Assembly: GCA_016295355.1 (NCBI GenBank)
Contig: JAEDLK010000016.1
Coordinates: forward strand, 1-33,920
Length of the DNA stretch: 33,920 bases
DNA from: Clostridiaceae bacterium
GTDB taxonomy: Bacteria; Bacillota; Clostridia; Oscillospirales; Acutalibacteraceae
Direction: 5' to 3'
Part shown: one piece after another, positions 23,563 to 30,728 of the stretch
Layout: each line of letters begins with the position of its first letter
Position numbering within the stretch: position 1 is the first letter of the stretch
Program-made: the position numbers and the translations under genes
Notes under the pieces: generated by a model
Database searches by the model: none
Told to the model about the DNA's origin: nothing
What the model saw: the letters and a program-made list of their open reading frames with translations, nothing else

Positions 23563-24102
23563 TTATCTCGCAAACGGAGCACCCATCAGAGTCAATAACT
23601 CGCGGGCCTCTTCATCTGTATTGGCAGTGGTGACAAAAATGATGTCCATCCCGCGAACCTTGTCGATCTTATCGAATTCGATTTCCGGGAAGATTAACTG
23701 TTCCTTGACGCCCATGGAATAGTTACCGCGGCCATCGAAGGAGTTCGGGTTAATACCTCTGAAGTCTCTTACGCGGGGCAGGGCTGCATTGAATAATCTT
23801 TCGATAAATTCATACATTCTCTCACCACGCAAGGTGACCTTGGCGCCGATCGGGGTACCGGCACGCAGCTTGAAGTTAGCAACGCTCTTCTTGGCTACGC
23901 AGGGAACACCTTTTTGACCGGTGATTTTGCTCATGTCGGAAAGAACCGCGTCAATTACCTTGGCATTTTCTTTGGCCTCGCCGACGCCGACATTGATGAC
24001 AACCTTATCGAGCTTCGGAATCTGCATGACGCTCTTATAGCCAAACTTTTTCATCAATGCGGGAGCAACAGAATTTTTATATTCTTCTCTCAACGTTGAC
24101 AT
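23563..24102 (-). CDS. rplE: 50S ribosomal protein L5
   Basis: This 179-residue protein binds 5S rRNA and contacts the P-site tRNA. Conserved parts are KLDKVVINVGVGEAKENAK near residue 31, VANFKLRAGTPIGAKVTLRG near 80 and RVRDFRGINPNSFDGRGNYSMGVKEQLIFPEI near 110. I chose ATG 24102, eight bases after AGGAGG. A second ATG six bases earlier is only two bases from that SD. Confidence 0.96.
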   Translation of the reverse strand: MSTLREEYKNSVAPALMKKFGYKSVMQIPKLDKVVINVGVGEAKENAKVIDAVLSDMSKITGQKGVPCVAKKSVANFKLRAGTPIGAKVTLRGERMYEFIERLFNAALPRVRDFRGINPNSFDGRGNYSMGVKEQLIFPEIEFDKIDKVRGMDIIFVTTANTDEEARELLTLMGAPFAR

Positions 24103-24121
24103 TGTCATGTCCTCCTAACTC

Positions 24122-24436
24122 TTAAAAGGTTTCTTTGCACTTCTTGCACATACGATCCTTGGTGCCGTTCTCATAAACCTTATGAGCGACACGGGTCACC
24201 TTACCGCACTTGGGGCAAACAACGGCAACCTTGGAAGCATAAATAGCGCTCTCGGTTTCAATGATACCGGAGGGATCGCCGGCCTTCTTCGGCTTAACAT
24301 GCTTTTTAACCATGTTAAGGCCTTCGACAATGACCTTATCCTCCTTAGGGCTGACCTCTAAAACCTTGCCCTGTTTGCCGCGGTATTTCTCATCTCCGGT
24401 GAGGAGAACGACAGTATCGCCGACTTTAATGTTCAT
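24122..24436 (-). CDS. rplX: 50S ribosomal protein L24
   Basis: This 104-residue assembly-initiator protein has an N-terminal KOW motif (VGDTVVLLTGDEKYRGKQGKVLEVSP). The C-terminal half holds a zinc-ribbon-like pair, CPKC near residue 76 and CKKC near 99. This variant is found in many bacteria, while Bacillus L24 lacks it. The gene lies between rplN and rplE. Confidence 0.96.
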   Translation of the reverse strand: MNIKVGDTVVLLTGDEKYRGKQGKVLEVSPKEDKVIVEGLNMVKKHVKPKKAGDPSGIIETESAIYASKVAVVCPKCGKVTRVAHKVYENGTKDRMCKKCKETF

Positions 24437-24450
24437 TGTGTTCTTCCTCC

Positions 24451-24819
24451 TTACAGTACTTCCGGAGCCAGCGAAAGGATCTTAGTGTAGTCCTTATCAC
24501 GCAGCTCACGCGCAACCGGCCCGAAGATACGAGTGCCGACCGGGTTCTTATCGTCACGGATCAGAACGGCAGCGTTCTCGTCAAATCTGATGTAAGTGCC
24601 GTCATTGCGACGCAGGCCCTTTGCCGAACGAACGACAACAGCCTTGACAACATCGCCCTTCTTGACAGTACCACCCGGGGTGGCCTTTTTCACGGAAGCA
24701 ACGATAACATCGCCAATGTTGGCATACCTCCTTTTGGAGCCGCCCAACACACGAATGCACATAAGCTCCTTAGCACCTGTGTTGTCAGCCACCTTGAGGT
24801 AACTCTGTTGTTGAATCAC
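24451..24819 (-). CDS. rplN: 50S ribosomal protein L14
   Basis: This 122-residue protein lies at the 30S/50S interface. It begins MIQQQSYLKVADNTGAKELMCIRVLGG and ends AFGPVARELRD-like (FGPVARELRDKDYTKILSLAPEVL). The conserved GDVVKAVVVRSAKGLRRNDGTYIRFDENAAVLI is in the middle. The length is exact for the family. Confidence 0.98.
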   Translation of the reverse strand: MIQQQSYLKVADNTGAKELMCIRVLGGSKRRYANIGDVIVASVKKATPGGTVKKGDVVKAVVVRSAKGLRRNDGTYIRFDENAAVLIRDDKNPVGTRIFGPVARELRDKDYTKILSLAPEVL

Positions 24820-24839
24820 AGTGGTTTCCTCCTTACGAC

Positions 24840-25097
24840 TTACAAAGCCTTTTCAACAATTTCGACCACACGCCAATTCTTGTCCTTGGAAAGCGGTCGG
24901 GTTTCCATGATCAGAACTCTGTCGCCGATGTTGCACTCGTTGTTCTCGTCATGGGCTTTCAGCTTGATAGTGTTTTTGATAATCTTCTTATAGAGGGGAT
25001 GCTTAACATTGTCTGCAATGGCAACAACCACGGTTTTGTCCATCTTGTTGCTGACAACCTTGCCCACTCTTGTTTTACGAAGGTTTCTTTCGCTCAT
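24840..25097 (-). CDS. rpsQ: 30S ribosomal protein S17
   Basis: This 85-residue OB-fold protein binds the 5' domain of 16S rRNA. It has RKTRVGKVVSNKMDKTVVVAI near the start, HPLYKKIIKNTIKLKAHDENNECNIGDRVLIMETRPLSKDKNWRVVEIVEKA through the end, and the usual length. Confidence 0.97.
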   Translation of the reverse strand: MSERNLRKTRVGKVVSNKMDKTVVVAIADNVKHPLYKKIIKNTIKLKAHDENNECNIGDRVLIMETRPLSKDKNWRVVEIVEKAL

Positions 25098-25115
25098 TAC
25101 GCTTTGCCTCCCTTA

Positions 25116-25322
25116 TTATGCCTTAGTGCTGTCAGAGGTCTCTTTCTCACGGATGACAGTCATCACACGAGCGATATCCTTTTTCACAGCACCAATGCGC
25201 ATGGGGTTATCGAGCTGGTTAATGGCGAGCTGGAAACGGAGATTAAACAACTCTTCCTTCAGCTTAGCCAACTGATCGTTGAGCTCAGTCAAAGACATTT
25301 CTCTGATTTCCTTTGCGTTCAT
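25116..25322 (-). CDS. rpmC: 50S ribosomal protein L29
   Basis: This 68-residue helical hairpin protein lies at the exit tunnel, where chaperones and SRP dock. It begins MNAKEIREMSLTELNDQLAKLKEELFNLRFQLAINQLDNPMRI, the family core. Its start overlaps the rplP stop by one base (TAATG). Confidence 0.97.
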   Translation of the reverse strand: MNAKEIREMSLTELNDQLAKLKEELFNLRFQLAINQLDNPMRIGAVKKDIARVMTVIREKETSDSTKA

Positions 25323-25747
25323 TACTGCTCACCACCCATTTCTTTCTTCACCACAAATTTGCATTTAATGGGAAGTTTGTTGGCTGCCAGACGCAGAGCT
25401 TCGGCAGCAAGTTCCTCGCTAACGCCGCCGATTTCAAACATCACGCGGCCGGGCTTAACAACGGCTACCCAGTATTCGGGAGATCCTTTACCGGAACCCA
25501 TTCGGGTTTCAGCCGGTTTTTGAGTAATTGGCTTATCCGGGAAAATCTTGATCCAAACCTGGCCGCCACGCTTGATGTAACGAGTCATGGCAACACGAGC
25601 CGCTTCAATCTGATTCGAAGTGATCCACGCCGGTTCCAATGCCTGCAGGCCGTACTCGCCGTGAGTCACGGTGGTTCCGCGAGAAGCAGCACCGGTCAAA
25701 CGACCACGCTGAACCTTGCGGTGTTTTACACGCTTTGGTAATAACAT
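25322..25747 (-). CDS. rplP: 50S ribosomal protein L16
   Basis: This 141-residue protein lies near the A-site tRNA elbow. It begins MLLPKRVKHRKVQRGRLTGAASRGTTVTHGEYGLQALEP and has the conserved RYIKRGGQVWIKIFPDKPITQKPAETRMGSGKGSPEYWVAVVKPG. Its start and stop each overlap a neighbour by one base, so rpsC, rplP and rpmC are tightly coupled. Confidence 0.97.
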   Translation of the reverse strand: MLLPKRVKHRKVQRGRLTGAASRGTTVTHGEYGLQALEPAWITSNQIEAARVAMTRYIKRGGQVWIKIFPDKPITQKPAETRMGSGKGSPEYWVAVVKPGRVMFEIGGVSEELAAEALRLAANKLPIKCKFVVKKEMGGEQ

Positions 25748-26415
25748 TAACGGGATCCCCCTTCCTTGGTAGCGGTCTTCTTCACATCGTGAAGAATCTC
25801 GCCCTTATAGATCCAAACCTTGACGCCCAGACGGCCATAGGTAGTGGCAGCCTCAGTGAAGCCGTAATCAATATCGGCACGCAAAGTCTGCAGCGGGATG
25901 GTTCCTTCATGATAGGTTTCAGAACCGGCAATTTCACGACCGCCCAAGCGACCGGAAACGGTAACCTTGATACCCTTGGCACCGAACCGCATGGAACGGC
26001 CAATAGCCAATTTCATAGCACGCCGGAACGAAACACGCTTTTCCAACTGAGCAGCGATGTTTTCGGCAACCAACTGAGCATCCAAATCGGGATTCTTAAT
26101 CTCCACGATATTGATGGCGCAGGGCTTGCCGATCAGCTTTTCACAGCTGACACGCAACTTGTCGATTTCAGCACCGTTACGACCGATAACCATGCCCGGC
26201 TTTGCACAGTGGATGTGAATCCGGACCTTGCCGGCCGTACGCTCAATTTCCACCTTCGGCACGCCGGCGGAGAACAGAGTCTTCTTCAAGTACTTGCGGA
26301 GGTTATAGTCCTCAACCAAAGTATCACCGAAGACATTATCCTTGGCATACCAACGGGAGTCCCAGTTTTTAATGACGCCGACCCGGAAGCCGTGCGGATT
26401 TACTTTCTGGCCCAT
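25747..26415 (-). CDS. rpsC: 30S ribosomal protein S3
   Basis: This 222-residue protein lies at the mRNA entry of the 30S subunit and helps unwind mRNA. It begins MGQKVNPHGFRVGVIKNWDSRWYA. The KH domain carries GMVIGRNGAEIDKL near residue 75 (GxxG loop). The C-terminal domain has GRLGGREIAGSETYHEGTIPLQTLRADIDYG. Length is typical. Confidence 0.98.
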   Translation of the reverse strand: MGQKVNPHGFRVGVIKNWDSRWYAKDNVFGDTLVEDYNLRKYLKKTLFSAGVPKVEIERTAGKVRIHIHCAKPGMVIGRNGAEIDKLRVSCEKLIGKPCAINIVEIKNPDLDAQLVAENIAAQLEKRVSFRRAMKLAIGRSMRFGAKGIKVTVSGRLGGREIAGSETYHEGTIPLQTLRADIDYGFTEAATTYGRLGVKVWIYKGEILHDVKKTATKEGGSR

Positions 26416-26430
26416 AATCTAACCTCCTTC

Positions 26431-26769
26431 TTAATTTTCCCGTTCTTTCAGAACGATGGTCATGTGGGATGTTCTCTTCAAAATGCGATGGGCACGGCCA
26501 TGATCCTTCGGACGAATCCGCTTCAGAGTGGGGCCGGGGCAAACAAAGCATTCGGCAACATAGAGCTTAGAGACATCCATATTGTGATTGTTTTGCGCAT
26601 TTGCAATGGCAGAAGCCAACAGCTTTTCAAGATATTCGCAAGCAGACTTCGGTGTAAACTTGAGAATGGCCAGAGCTTTGTCGGCATCCTGGTTACGGAT
26701 CAAATCCATAACAATTTTCACTTTACGCGGTGAAATGCGGGCGTATTTCAAAATTGCCCTTGCTTCCAT
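26431..26769 (-). CDS. rplV: 50S ribosomal protein L22
   Basis: This 112-residue protein has a long beta hairpin that lines the exit tunnel. Conserved parts are ARISPRKVKIVMDLIRNQDADKALAILKFTPKSA and the hairpin region FVCPGPTLKRIRPKDHGRAHRILKRTSHMTIVL. This hairpin is where macrolide-resistance changes arise in other species. It appears ordinary here. Confidence 0.97.
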   Translation of the reverse strand: MEARAILKYARISPRKVKIVMDLIRNQDADKALAILKFTPKSACEYLEKLLASAIANAQNNHNMDVSKLYVAECFVCPGPTLKRIRPKDHGRAHRILKRTSHMTIVLKEREN

Positions 26770-26791
26770 AGTTTAACTCTCCTTTCGCCGC

Positions 26792-27064
26792 TTACTTCGT
26801 TGTCTTGGCACCGGCGTGACCCTTAAAGGTTCTGGTCGGGGCGAATTCGCCAAGCTTATGGCCAACCATATCCTCGGTGATATAAACCGGAACATGCTTG
26901 CGGCCGTCATGCACCGCAATGGTATGTCCGACGAAATCGGGGAAAATGGTCGAGGAACGGCTCCAGGTCTTGAGAACTCTCTTCTCACCGGCAGCGTTCA
27001 TTTCTTGGATTCTCTTCAGAAGGACGGGCTGTACGAAGGGGCCCTTTTTAACGCTTCTTCCCAT
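26792..27064 (-). CDS. rpsS: 30S ribosomal protein S19
   Basis: This 90-residue protein of the 30S head has MGRSVKKGPFVQPVLLKRI at the start, then TWSRSSTIFPDFVGHTIAVHDGRKHVPVYI and GHKLGEFAPTRTFKGHAG, all canonical. It sits between rplB and rplV. Confidence 0.98.
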   Translation of the reverse strand: MGRSVKKGPFVQPVLLKRIQEMNAAGEKRVLKTWSRSSTIFPDFVGHTIAVHDGRKHVPVYITEDMVGHKLGEFAPTRTFKGHAGAKTTK

Positions 27065-27087
27065 AGTTCAATCTCCTTTCGCCTGAC

Positions 27088-27921
27088 TTATTTGCGACGC
27101 TTCACGATATACTTATCGCTGGCTTTGTGTTTCTTACGGGTCTTGTAGCCCAGAGCCGGTTTACCCCAAGGAGTAACAGGGCCCGGACGTCCGATCGGAG
27201 CGCGGCCTTCGCCACCACCGTGAGGGTGATCGCAGGGGTTCATGACCGAACCGCGAACGGTCGGACGCCAACCCATGTGACGCTTACGGCCCGCTTTACC
27301 GTAATTGATGTTGCTGTGTTCGGGATTGCTGACCTGACCGACGGTTGCCATACAATCAGCCGAAACATTTCTTAATTCGCCGGAGGGCAGACGCAACAGC
27401 GCCATGCCGTTCTCCTTGGCCATCAACTGAGCCATGTTACCGGCACTGCGGGCCAACTGGGCGCCGCGACCTGCGTATAGCTCAATATTGTGAAGGAAGG
27501 TACCGACCGGAATGTTCTTCAACGGCAGGGCGTTGCCCGGCTTAATGTCGGCATCCGGACCGCTCACAATCACATCGCCGACCTTCAGGCCGACCGGAGC
27601 GATGATGTAGCGTTTTTCCTTCTTTTCGTTGTCGTACTGAACCAAGGCGATAAAGGCCGAACGGTTCGGATCGTATTCCAGCGAAACAACGGTGGCCGGA
27701 ATACCGGTGAGGTCGCGCTTAAAGTCGATCACTCTGTACTTTTGACGGTTACCGCCGCCGCGATGGCGAACGGTGATGCGGCCATAGCTGTTACGACCGG
27801 CTTTCTTTTTAAGAGGCTCAAGCAAGCTTCTTTCCGGAGCTACACCGGTCAGAACGGAATAGTCCATGGTGGTCATTCCGCGGCGACCCGGGGTAGTCGG
27901 CTTGTAATGCTTAATTGCCAT
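27088..27921 (-). CDS. rplB: 50S ribosomal protein L2
   Basis: This 277-residue protein is essential for subunit joining and peptidyl transfer. It begins MAIKHYKPTTPGRRGMTTMDYS. The mid part has IELYAGRGAQLARSAGNMAQLMAKE. The C-terminal loop has MNPCDHPHGGGEGRAPIGRPGPVTPWGKPALG, with the conserved histidine (HPHGGGEG). The ATG is preceded by AGGAG. A 91-bp gap with two hairpins separates it from rplW, unusually wide for this operon. Confidence 0.98.
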   Translation of the reverse strand: MAIKHYKPTTPGRRGMTTMDYSVLTGVAPERSLLEPLKKKAGRNSYGRITVRHRGGGNRQKYRVIDFKRDLTGIPATVVSLEYDPNRSAFIALVQYDNEKKEKRYIIAPVGLKVGDVIVSGPDADIKPGNALPLKNIPVGTFLHNIELYAGRGAQLARSAGNMAQLMAKENGMALLRLPSGELRNVSADCMATVGQVSNPEHSNINYGKAGRKRHMGWRPTVRGSVMNPCDHPHGGGEGRAPIGRPGPVTPWGKPALGYKTRKKHKASDKYIVKRRK

Positions 27922-27950
27922 ATTATTTCACTCTCCTGTTTAGGCTTAGC

Positions 27951-27995
27951 GAAGCCGTTTGACGGCTTCATACATCACCCGAAGCACTCAGCTTC
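27951..27995 (-). other. Two hairpins in the rplW-rplB gap
   Basis: GAAGCCGT-TTG-ACGGCTTC (27951-27969) is a perfect 8-bp stem. GAAGC-ACTCA-GCTTC (27981-27995) is a 5-bp stem. No U-run follows, so neither is a standard terminator. The rplW 3' end contains GACGGCTT, which could pair alternatively with AAGCCGTC of the large hairpin. The role could be processing or mRNA stability. Confidence 0.5.
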
Positions 27996-28012
27996 AAGGT
28001 AAGAATGACGGA

Positions 28013-28306
28013 TTACATCAAGCCGTCAAAGAACTCAATGGTCTTGGAATCGGCCGTCAGTGTGACAACAGCCTTTTTCCAGGACGCTGTTTTGCCTTCA
28101 TAACGGCCCACCCGACGGGATCTGCCGCGTACGCTGATGGTGTTAACCTTAGCGACCTTCACCTTGAAAATACTTTCAACAGCATCGGCAATCTCGATCT
28201 TATTGGCATCCTTTGATACCTTAAAGGTGTATTTCTTGGCGGCAATGCCCGACATACTCTTTTCGGTAATAACCGGAGCAATAATGATATCCTGTGCGGT
28301 TTTCAT
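28013..28306 (-). CDS. rplW: 50S ribosomal protein L23
   Basis: This 97-residue exit-tunnel protein docks trigger factor and SRP. Conserved parts are IIIAPVITEKSMSGIAAKKYTFKVSKDANKIEIADAVESIFKVKVAKVNTI near the start. The C-terminal VTLTADSKTIEFFDGLM is typical. Its ATG shares one base with the rplD stop. Confidence 0.97.
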   Translation of the reverse strand: MKTAQDIIIAPVITEKSMSGIAAKKYTFKVSKDANKIEIADAVESIFKVKVAKVNTISVRGRSRRVGRYEGKTASWKKAVVTLTADSKTIEFFDGLM

Positions 28307-28929
28307 TATGCATACACCTCCTCAATGGTAGCCACAGCGCTCTTAACAAGCACCAATGTGTCAGCGTGCAGCACATCGTAAGTATTGATGGTGTTGACCT
28401 GTGCGGTCTTTACCCCTGCGATGTTGGCACAGCTCTTAACGGCAAAGGCGTTGTTGTCGGCCAAAACAATCAGCGTCTTTTTGCCGGCACCGATGGCCTT
28501 TAAGCAATCAGCCACCGTCTTGGTCTTGTAAGAGTCCAACGCCAGCTCATCAAGAACGATGAGAGAGTTGTTCAAAACCTTATCAGACAAAGCGGACTTC
28601 AGAGCCAGTCTGCGAACCTTCTTATTCAGTGAGTAAGAATAATCACGGGGCTTCGGAGCATGGGCAACACCGCCGTGCGTCCACTGGGGCGCTCTGGTGG
28701 AGCCCTGTCTGGCGTGACCGGTTCCTTTTTGTCTCCAGGGCTTCTTACCGCCGCCGGAAACCTCGGTACGGGTCAGAGCTGACTGGGTACCCTGGCGCTG
28801 ATTGGCCAGATAATTCACAACAGCAGCGTGCAACACAACTGCGTTGGGTTCAATGCCGAAGACGGCATCGCTCAGTTCGATTGTACCGACATTCTTGCCG
28901 GTCATATCCAAAACTGCTACATTAGGCAT
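28306..28929 (-). CDS. rplD: 50S ribosomal protein L4
   Basis: This 207-residue protein has an extended loop in the exit tunnel. The loop region RTEVSGGGKKPWRQKGTGHARQGSTRAPQWTHGG near residue 55 is canonical, followed by KKVRRLALKSALSDKV. In E. coli and in some Firmicutes L4 represses the S10 operon through the leader. The structured leader upstream of rpsJ is a candidate site. Confidence 0.97.
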   Translation of the reverse strand: MPNVAVLDMTGKNVGTIELSDAVFGIEPNAVVLHAAVVNYLANQRQGTQSALTRTEVSGGGKKPWRQKGTGHARQGSTRAPQWTHGGVAHAPKPRDYSYSLNKKVRRLALKSALSDKVLNNSLIVLDELALDSYKTKTVADCLKAIGAGKKTLIVLADNNAFAVKSCANIAGVKTAQVNTINTYDVLHADTLVLVKSAVATIEEVYA

Positions 28930-28947
28930 AATTCAGCACTCCTTCCC

Positions 28948-29580
28948 TTAAGCTTTTACGCTGTCGAAAAGAACAACAATGCCACCCTTAGGGCCGGGAA
29001 CGGCGCCCTTGACGGCGATGATGTTGTTTTCAGCGTCTACCTTGACAACACTCAGGTTCTGAACGGTAACCCGCTCGTTGCCCAAATGACCTGCCATTTT
29101 CTTGCCCTTAAAAACACGGGAGGGGCTGGAGCAAGCGCCCAGAGAACCACCGTGACGATGTACAGGGCCGGTACCGTGTGTTTCCTTCAGTCTGTGGAAG
29201 TTCCAGCGCTTAATGGTGCCGGCATATCCCTTACCTTTGGAAGTACCTCTTACATCAACAGCGTCGCCCTCGGCGAAGACATCGGCTTTGATAATGTCAC
29301 CGACATTCACGGCGTCTGTGTTATCAAAGCGGAACTCGCGAAGAACCTTCTTGGGAGCGACATCTGCTTTGGCAAAGTGACCCTTCATCGGGCCATTTAC
29401 CTTGGAAGCCTTCAGATCGCCAAAGCCGATCTGTACAGCTGCGTAACCGTCATTTTCAACCGTCTTTTTCTGAGAGACCACACAAGGGCCTGCTTCAATC
29501 ACGGTTACCGGAATGACGTTGCCGTTTGCGTCAAAAAGCTGGGTCATCCCGAGCTTCTTGCCAACGATTGCTTTTTGCAT
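28948..29580 (-). CDS. rplC: 50S ribosomal protein L3
   Basis: This 210-residue early-assembly protein has a loop reaching towards the peptidyl transferase centre. It begins MQKAIVGKKLGMTQLFDANGNVIPVTVIEAGPC. The loop GTIKRWNFHRLKETHGTGPVHRHGGSLGACSSPSRVFKGKKMAGHLG near residue 120 is intact. The SD is AAGGAGG. A 79-bp gap separates it from rpsJ. Confidence 0.97.
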   Translation of the reverse strand: MQKAIVGKKLGMTQLFDANGNVIPVTVIEAGPCVVSQKKTVENDGYAAVQIGFGDLKASKVNGPMKGHFAKADVAPKKVLREFRFDNTDAVNVGDIIKADVFAEGDAVDVRGTSKGKGYAGTIKRWNFHRLKETHGTGPVHRHGGSLGACSSPSRVFKGKKMAGHLGNERVTVQNLSVVKVDAENNIIAVKGAVPGPKGGIVVLFDSVKA

Positions 29581-29659
29581 GATACATTTCCTCCTTGTAG
29601 TTATTGGTTGGGTTGCCCCAACATGACCACGGCCGGTCGCCTTACATTATATATAAGGC
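29581..29659 (-). promoter_or_regulatory. rpsJ-rplC gap with GCAA-loop hairpin and possible internal promoter
   Basis: On the minus strand GTTGGG-GCAA-CCCAAC is a 6-bp stem with a GNRA tetraloop. TTGAAA inside the end of rpsJ, 17 bases, then TATATA could act as an internal promoter for rplC. Both are suggestive only. Confidence 0.35.
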
Positions 29660-29971
29660 TTACAGTTTGATTTCAATCTCAACGCCGGCTGGGAGCTCAA
29701 GAGCGGTCAGAGCCTCAACCGTCTTGTTGGAAGGTCTGATCACATCGATGAGTCTTTTGTGAGTTCTGGTTTCGAACTGCTCACGGCTATCCTTGTACTT
29801 GTGAACGGCACGAAGGATGGTTACGACTTCCTTTTCCGTGGGAAGCGGTACAGGACCGGACACGCGGGCACCTGTGCGTTTAGCGGTTTCTACAATTTTC
29901 TCTGCAGACTGGTCGACAAGTGCGTGATCGTAACCCTTGATTCTGATGCGGATCTTTTCTTTAACTGCCAT
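29660..29971 (-). CDS. rpsJ: 30S ribosomal protein S10
   Basis: This 103-residue protein of the 30S head also acts in NusB-NusE antitermination as NusE. Conserved parts are KIRIRIKGYDHALVDQSAEKIVETAKRTGARVSGPVPLPTEKEVVTILRAVHKYKDSREQFETRTHKRLIDV. The SD is GGAGG. It is the first gene of the cluster. tuf, fusA and rpsG, which usually lie upstream in Clostridia, are absent, and a private promoter and a leader of about 270 bases precede it. Confidence 0.98.
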   Translation of the reverse strand: MAVKEKIRIRIKGYDHALVDQSAEKIVETAKRTGARVSGPVPLPTEKEVVTILRAVHKYKDSREQFETRTHKRLIDVIRPSNKTVEALTALELPAGVEIEIKL

Positions 29972-30246
29972 TATTGTCGCCTCCTTAATGAGTTGGCGGG
30001 CGAACTAACACTGCGCCCCGTGTTTCTTTGCGGCGCATTAGAAAACCGGTATTCTCTGGGGTTTCAGACGAATCCGGATACGGTACTTCATACCGCTGCA
30101 GCCCTGTTCGCAAGACACATGACTGCTCCTGTGTTCAAGTTCTTTTCGCCCGGTTTAAAATCGGACATACTCCGTGGAAATTCCCTGACTCAAAGGTCAG
30201 CCACCTCCCACATCAACGCATGACAATACGCATACCGCGTACCTTG
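29972..30246 (-). promoter_or_regulatory. Structured 5' leader of the S10 operon
   Basis: The transcript from the promoter at 30249-30277 carries about 270 untranslated bases. Minus-strand stems include CTGAC-CTTTGA-GTCAG within an outer GTGG/CCAC, ACACA/TGTGT, CGGTA-TGAAG-TACCG and GCGCC/GGGCGC. No U-tract terminator is seen. L4 or another r-protein is the usual ligand of S10 leaders. I can show structure but not the ligand. Confidence 0.5.
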
Positions 30247-30248
30247 AT

Positions 30249-30277
30249 ATAATATCACAGTCACTGCCATAATGCAA
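30249..30277 (-). promoter_or_regulatory. Promoter of the S10-spc-alpha cluster
   Basis: On the minus strand TTGCAT (30277-30272), 17 bases, TATTAT (30254-30249), preceded by TGTGA. It is the only good promoter upstream of rpsJ. Confidence 0.7.
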
Positions 30278-30549
30278 TCTTTTTCTTTGTTTGTGAGTTA
30301 GAAATATTTAGAATTTTTTATGGTTTTTTTGTATATATTATCTAAATTTAGCCGTTTTAATGCGCTTTTGGGCCCGTTTTCCGGCTATTTCGGCCTTTTT
30401 AGAAAGCAGCTCACAATTTTTTCTCCTCCAAAAAGCACCTTTCTATGCGAATTTCGGTCTTTCTTTGCCTTTTTCAGACCGATGCAAGTCTTTTTCGCCC
30501 CTCACAGGGCGCATTTATCTAACACAGTCTTGACTTGCCGTGAAATCTT
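30278..30549. other. Pyrimidine-rich spacer without a recognised gene
   Basis: The + strand is rich in T and C runs. A hairpin TCGGTCT (30454-30460) with AGACCGA (30476-30482) is present. No coding frame with a ribosome binding site is convincing. Confidence 0.4.
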
Positions 30550-30580
30550 TTGACAGCGTTCCCCCTACATTATATATAAT
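30550..30580 (+). promoter_or_regulatory. Promoter reading into a gene-free strand
   Basis: TTGACA (30550-30555) is followed after 17 bases by TATATA (30573-30578) or after 19 by TATAAT (30575-30580). On this strand no plausible gene follows before the hairpin at 30684. Confidence 0.55.
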
Positions 30581-30585
30581 AGGCA

Positions 30586-30716
30586 TGCCTTCTATCAGCT
30601 TGTGCCGGCCGGCAAATGGATTTATGTCTTGCTTGTCAGAAGACAGAAAGGCTGTTTGTCTGCCGTCTTCATACACAACCAGTAAAAATGACCCCGAAAG
30701 CGGTCGGAGTCATTTT
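30586..30716 (+). ncRNA. Candidate small RNA of about 130 nt
   Basis: A near-consensus promoter (30550-30580) and a terminator hairpin (30684-30716) bracket this stretch on the + strand. No SD with a credible frame is present. It does not show the SRP RNA, tmRNA, RNase P or 6S hallmarks that I can recognise. It is antisense to nothing identified. Expression is inferred only. Confidence 0.35.
30684..30716. terminator. Bidirectional terminator beside the ybaK-type gene
   Basis: AAAATGAC (30685-30692) pairs with GTCATTTT (30709-30716), with CCGA/TCGG inside. The minus-strand side ends in TTTTTA. It begins 12 bases after the stop of the deacylase gene. Confidence 0.8.
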
Positions 30717-30728
30717 CGCAAAGTATGA

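Noticed and set aside
25639..26733. 364-codon open frame on the + strand across rplP, rpsC and rplV
   Set aside because: It is antisense to three conserved ribosomal genes with correct starts and SD sequences. It has no independent support.
29640..29656. Repeat of TACATTATATATAA at about 29643 and 30566
   Set aside because: Fourteen AT-rich bases shared twice can arise by chance and by promoter-like composition; no further similarity around them.
30525..30685. Open minus-strand frame (reading VVYEDGRQTAFLSSDKQ...) after the deacylase terminator
   Set aside because: It looks protein-like but has no start codon with an SD, begins after a terminator and matches nothing I know. It may be a gene relic or chance.
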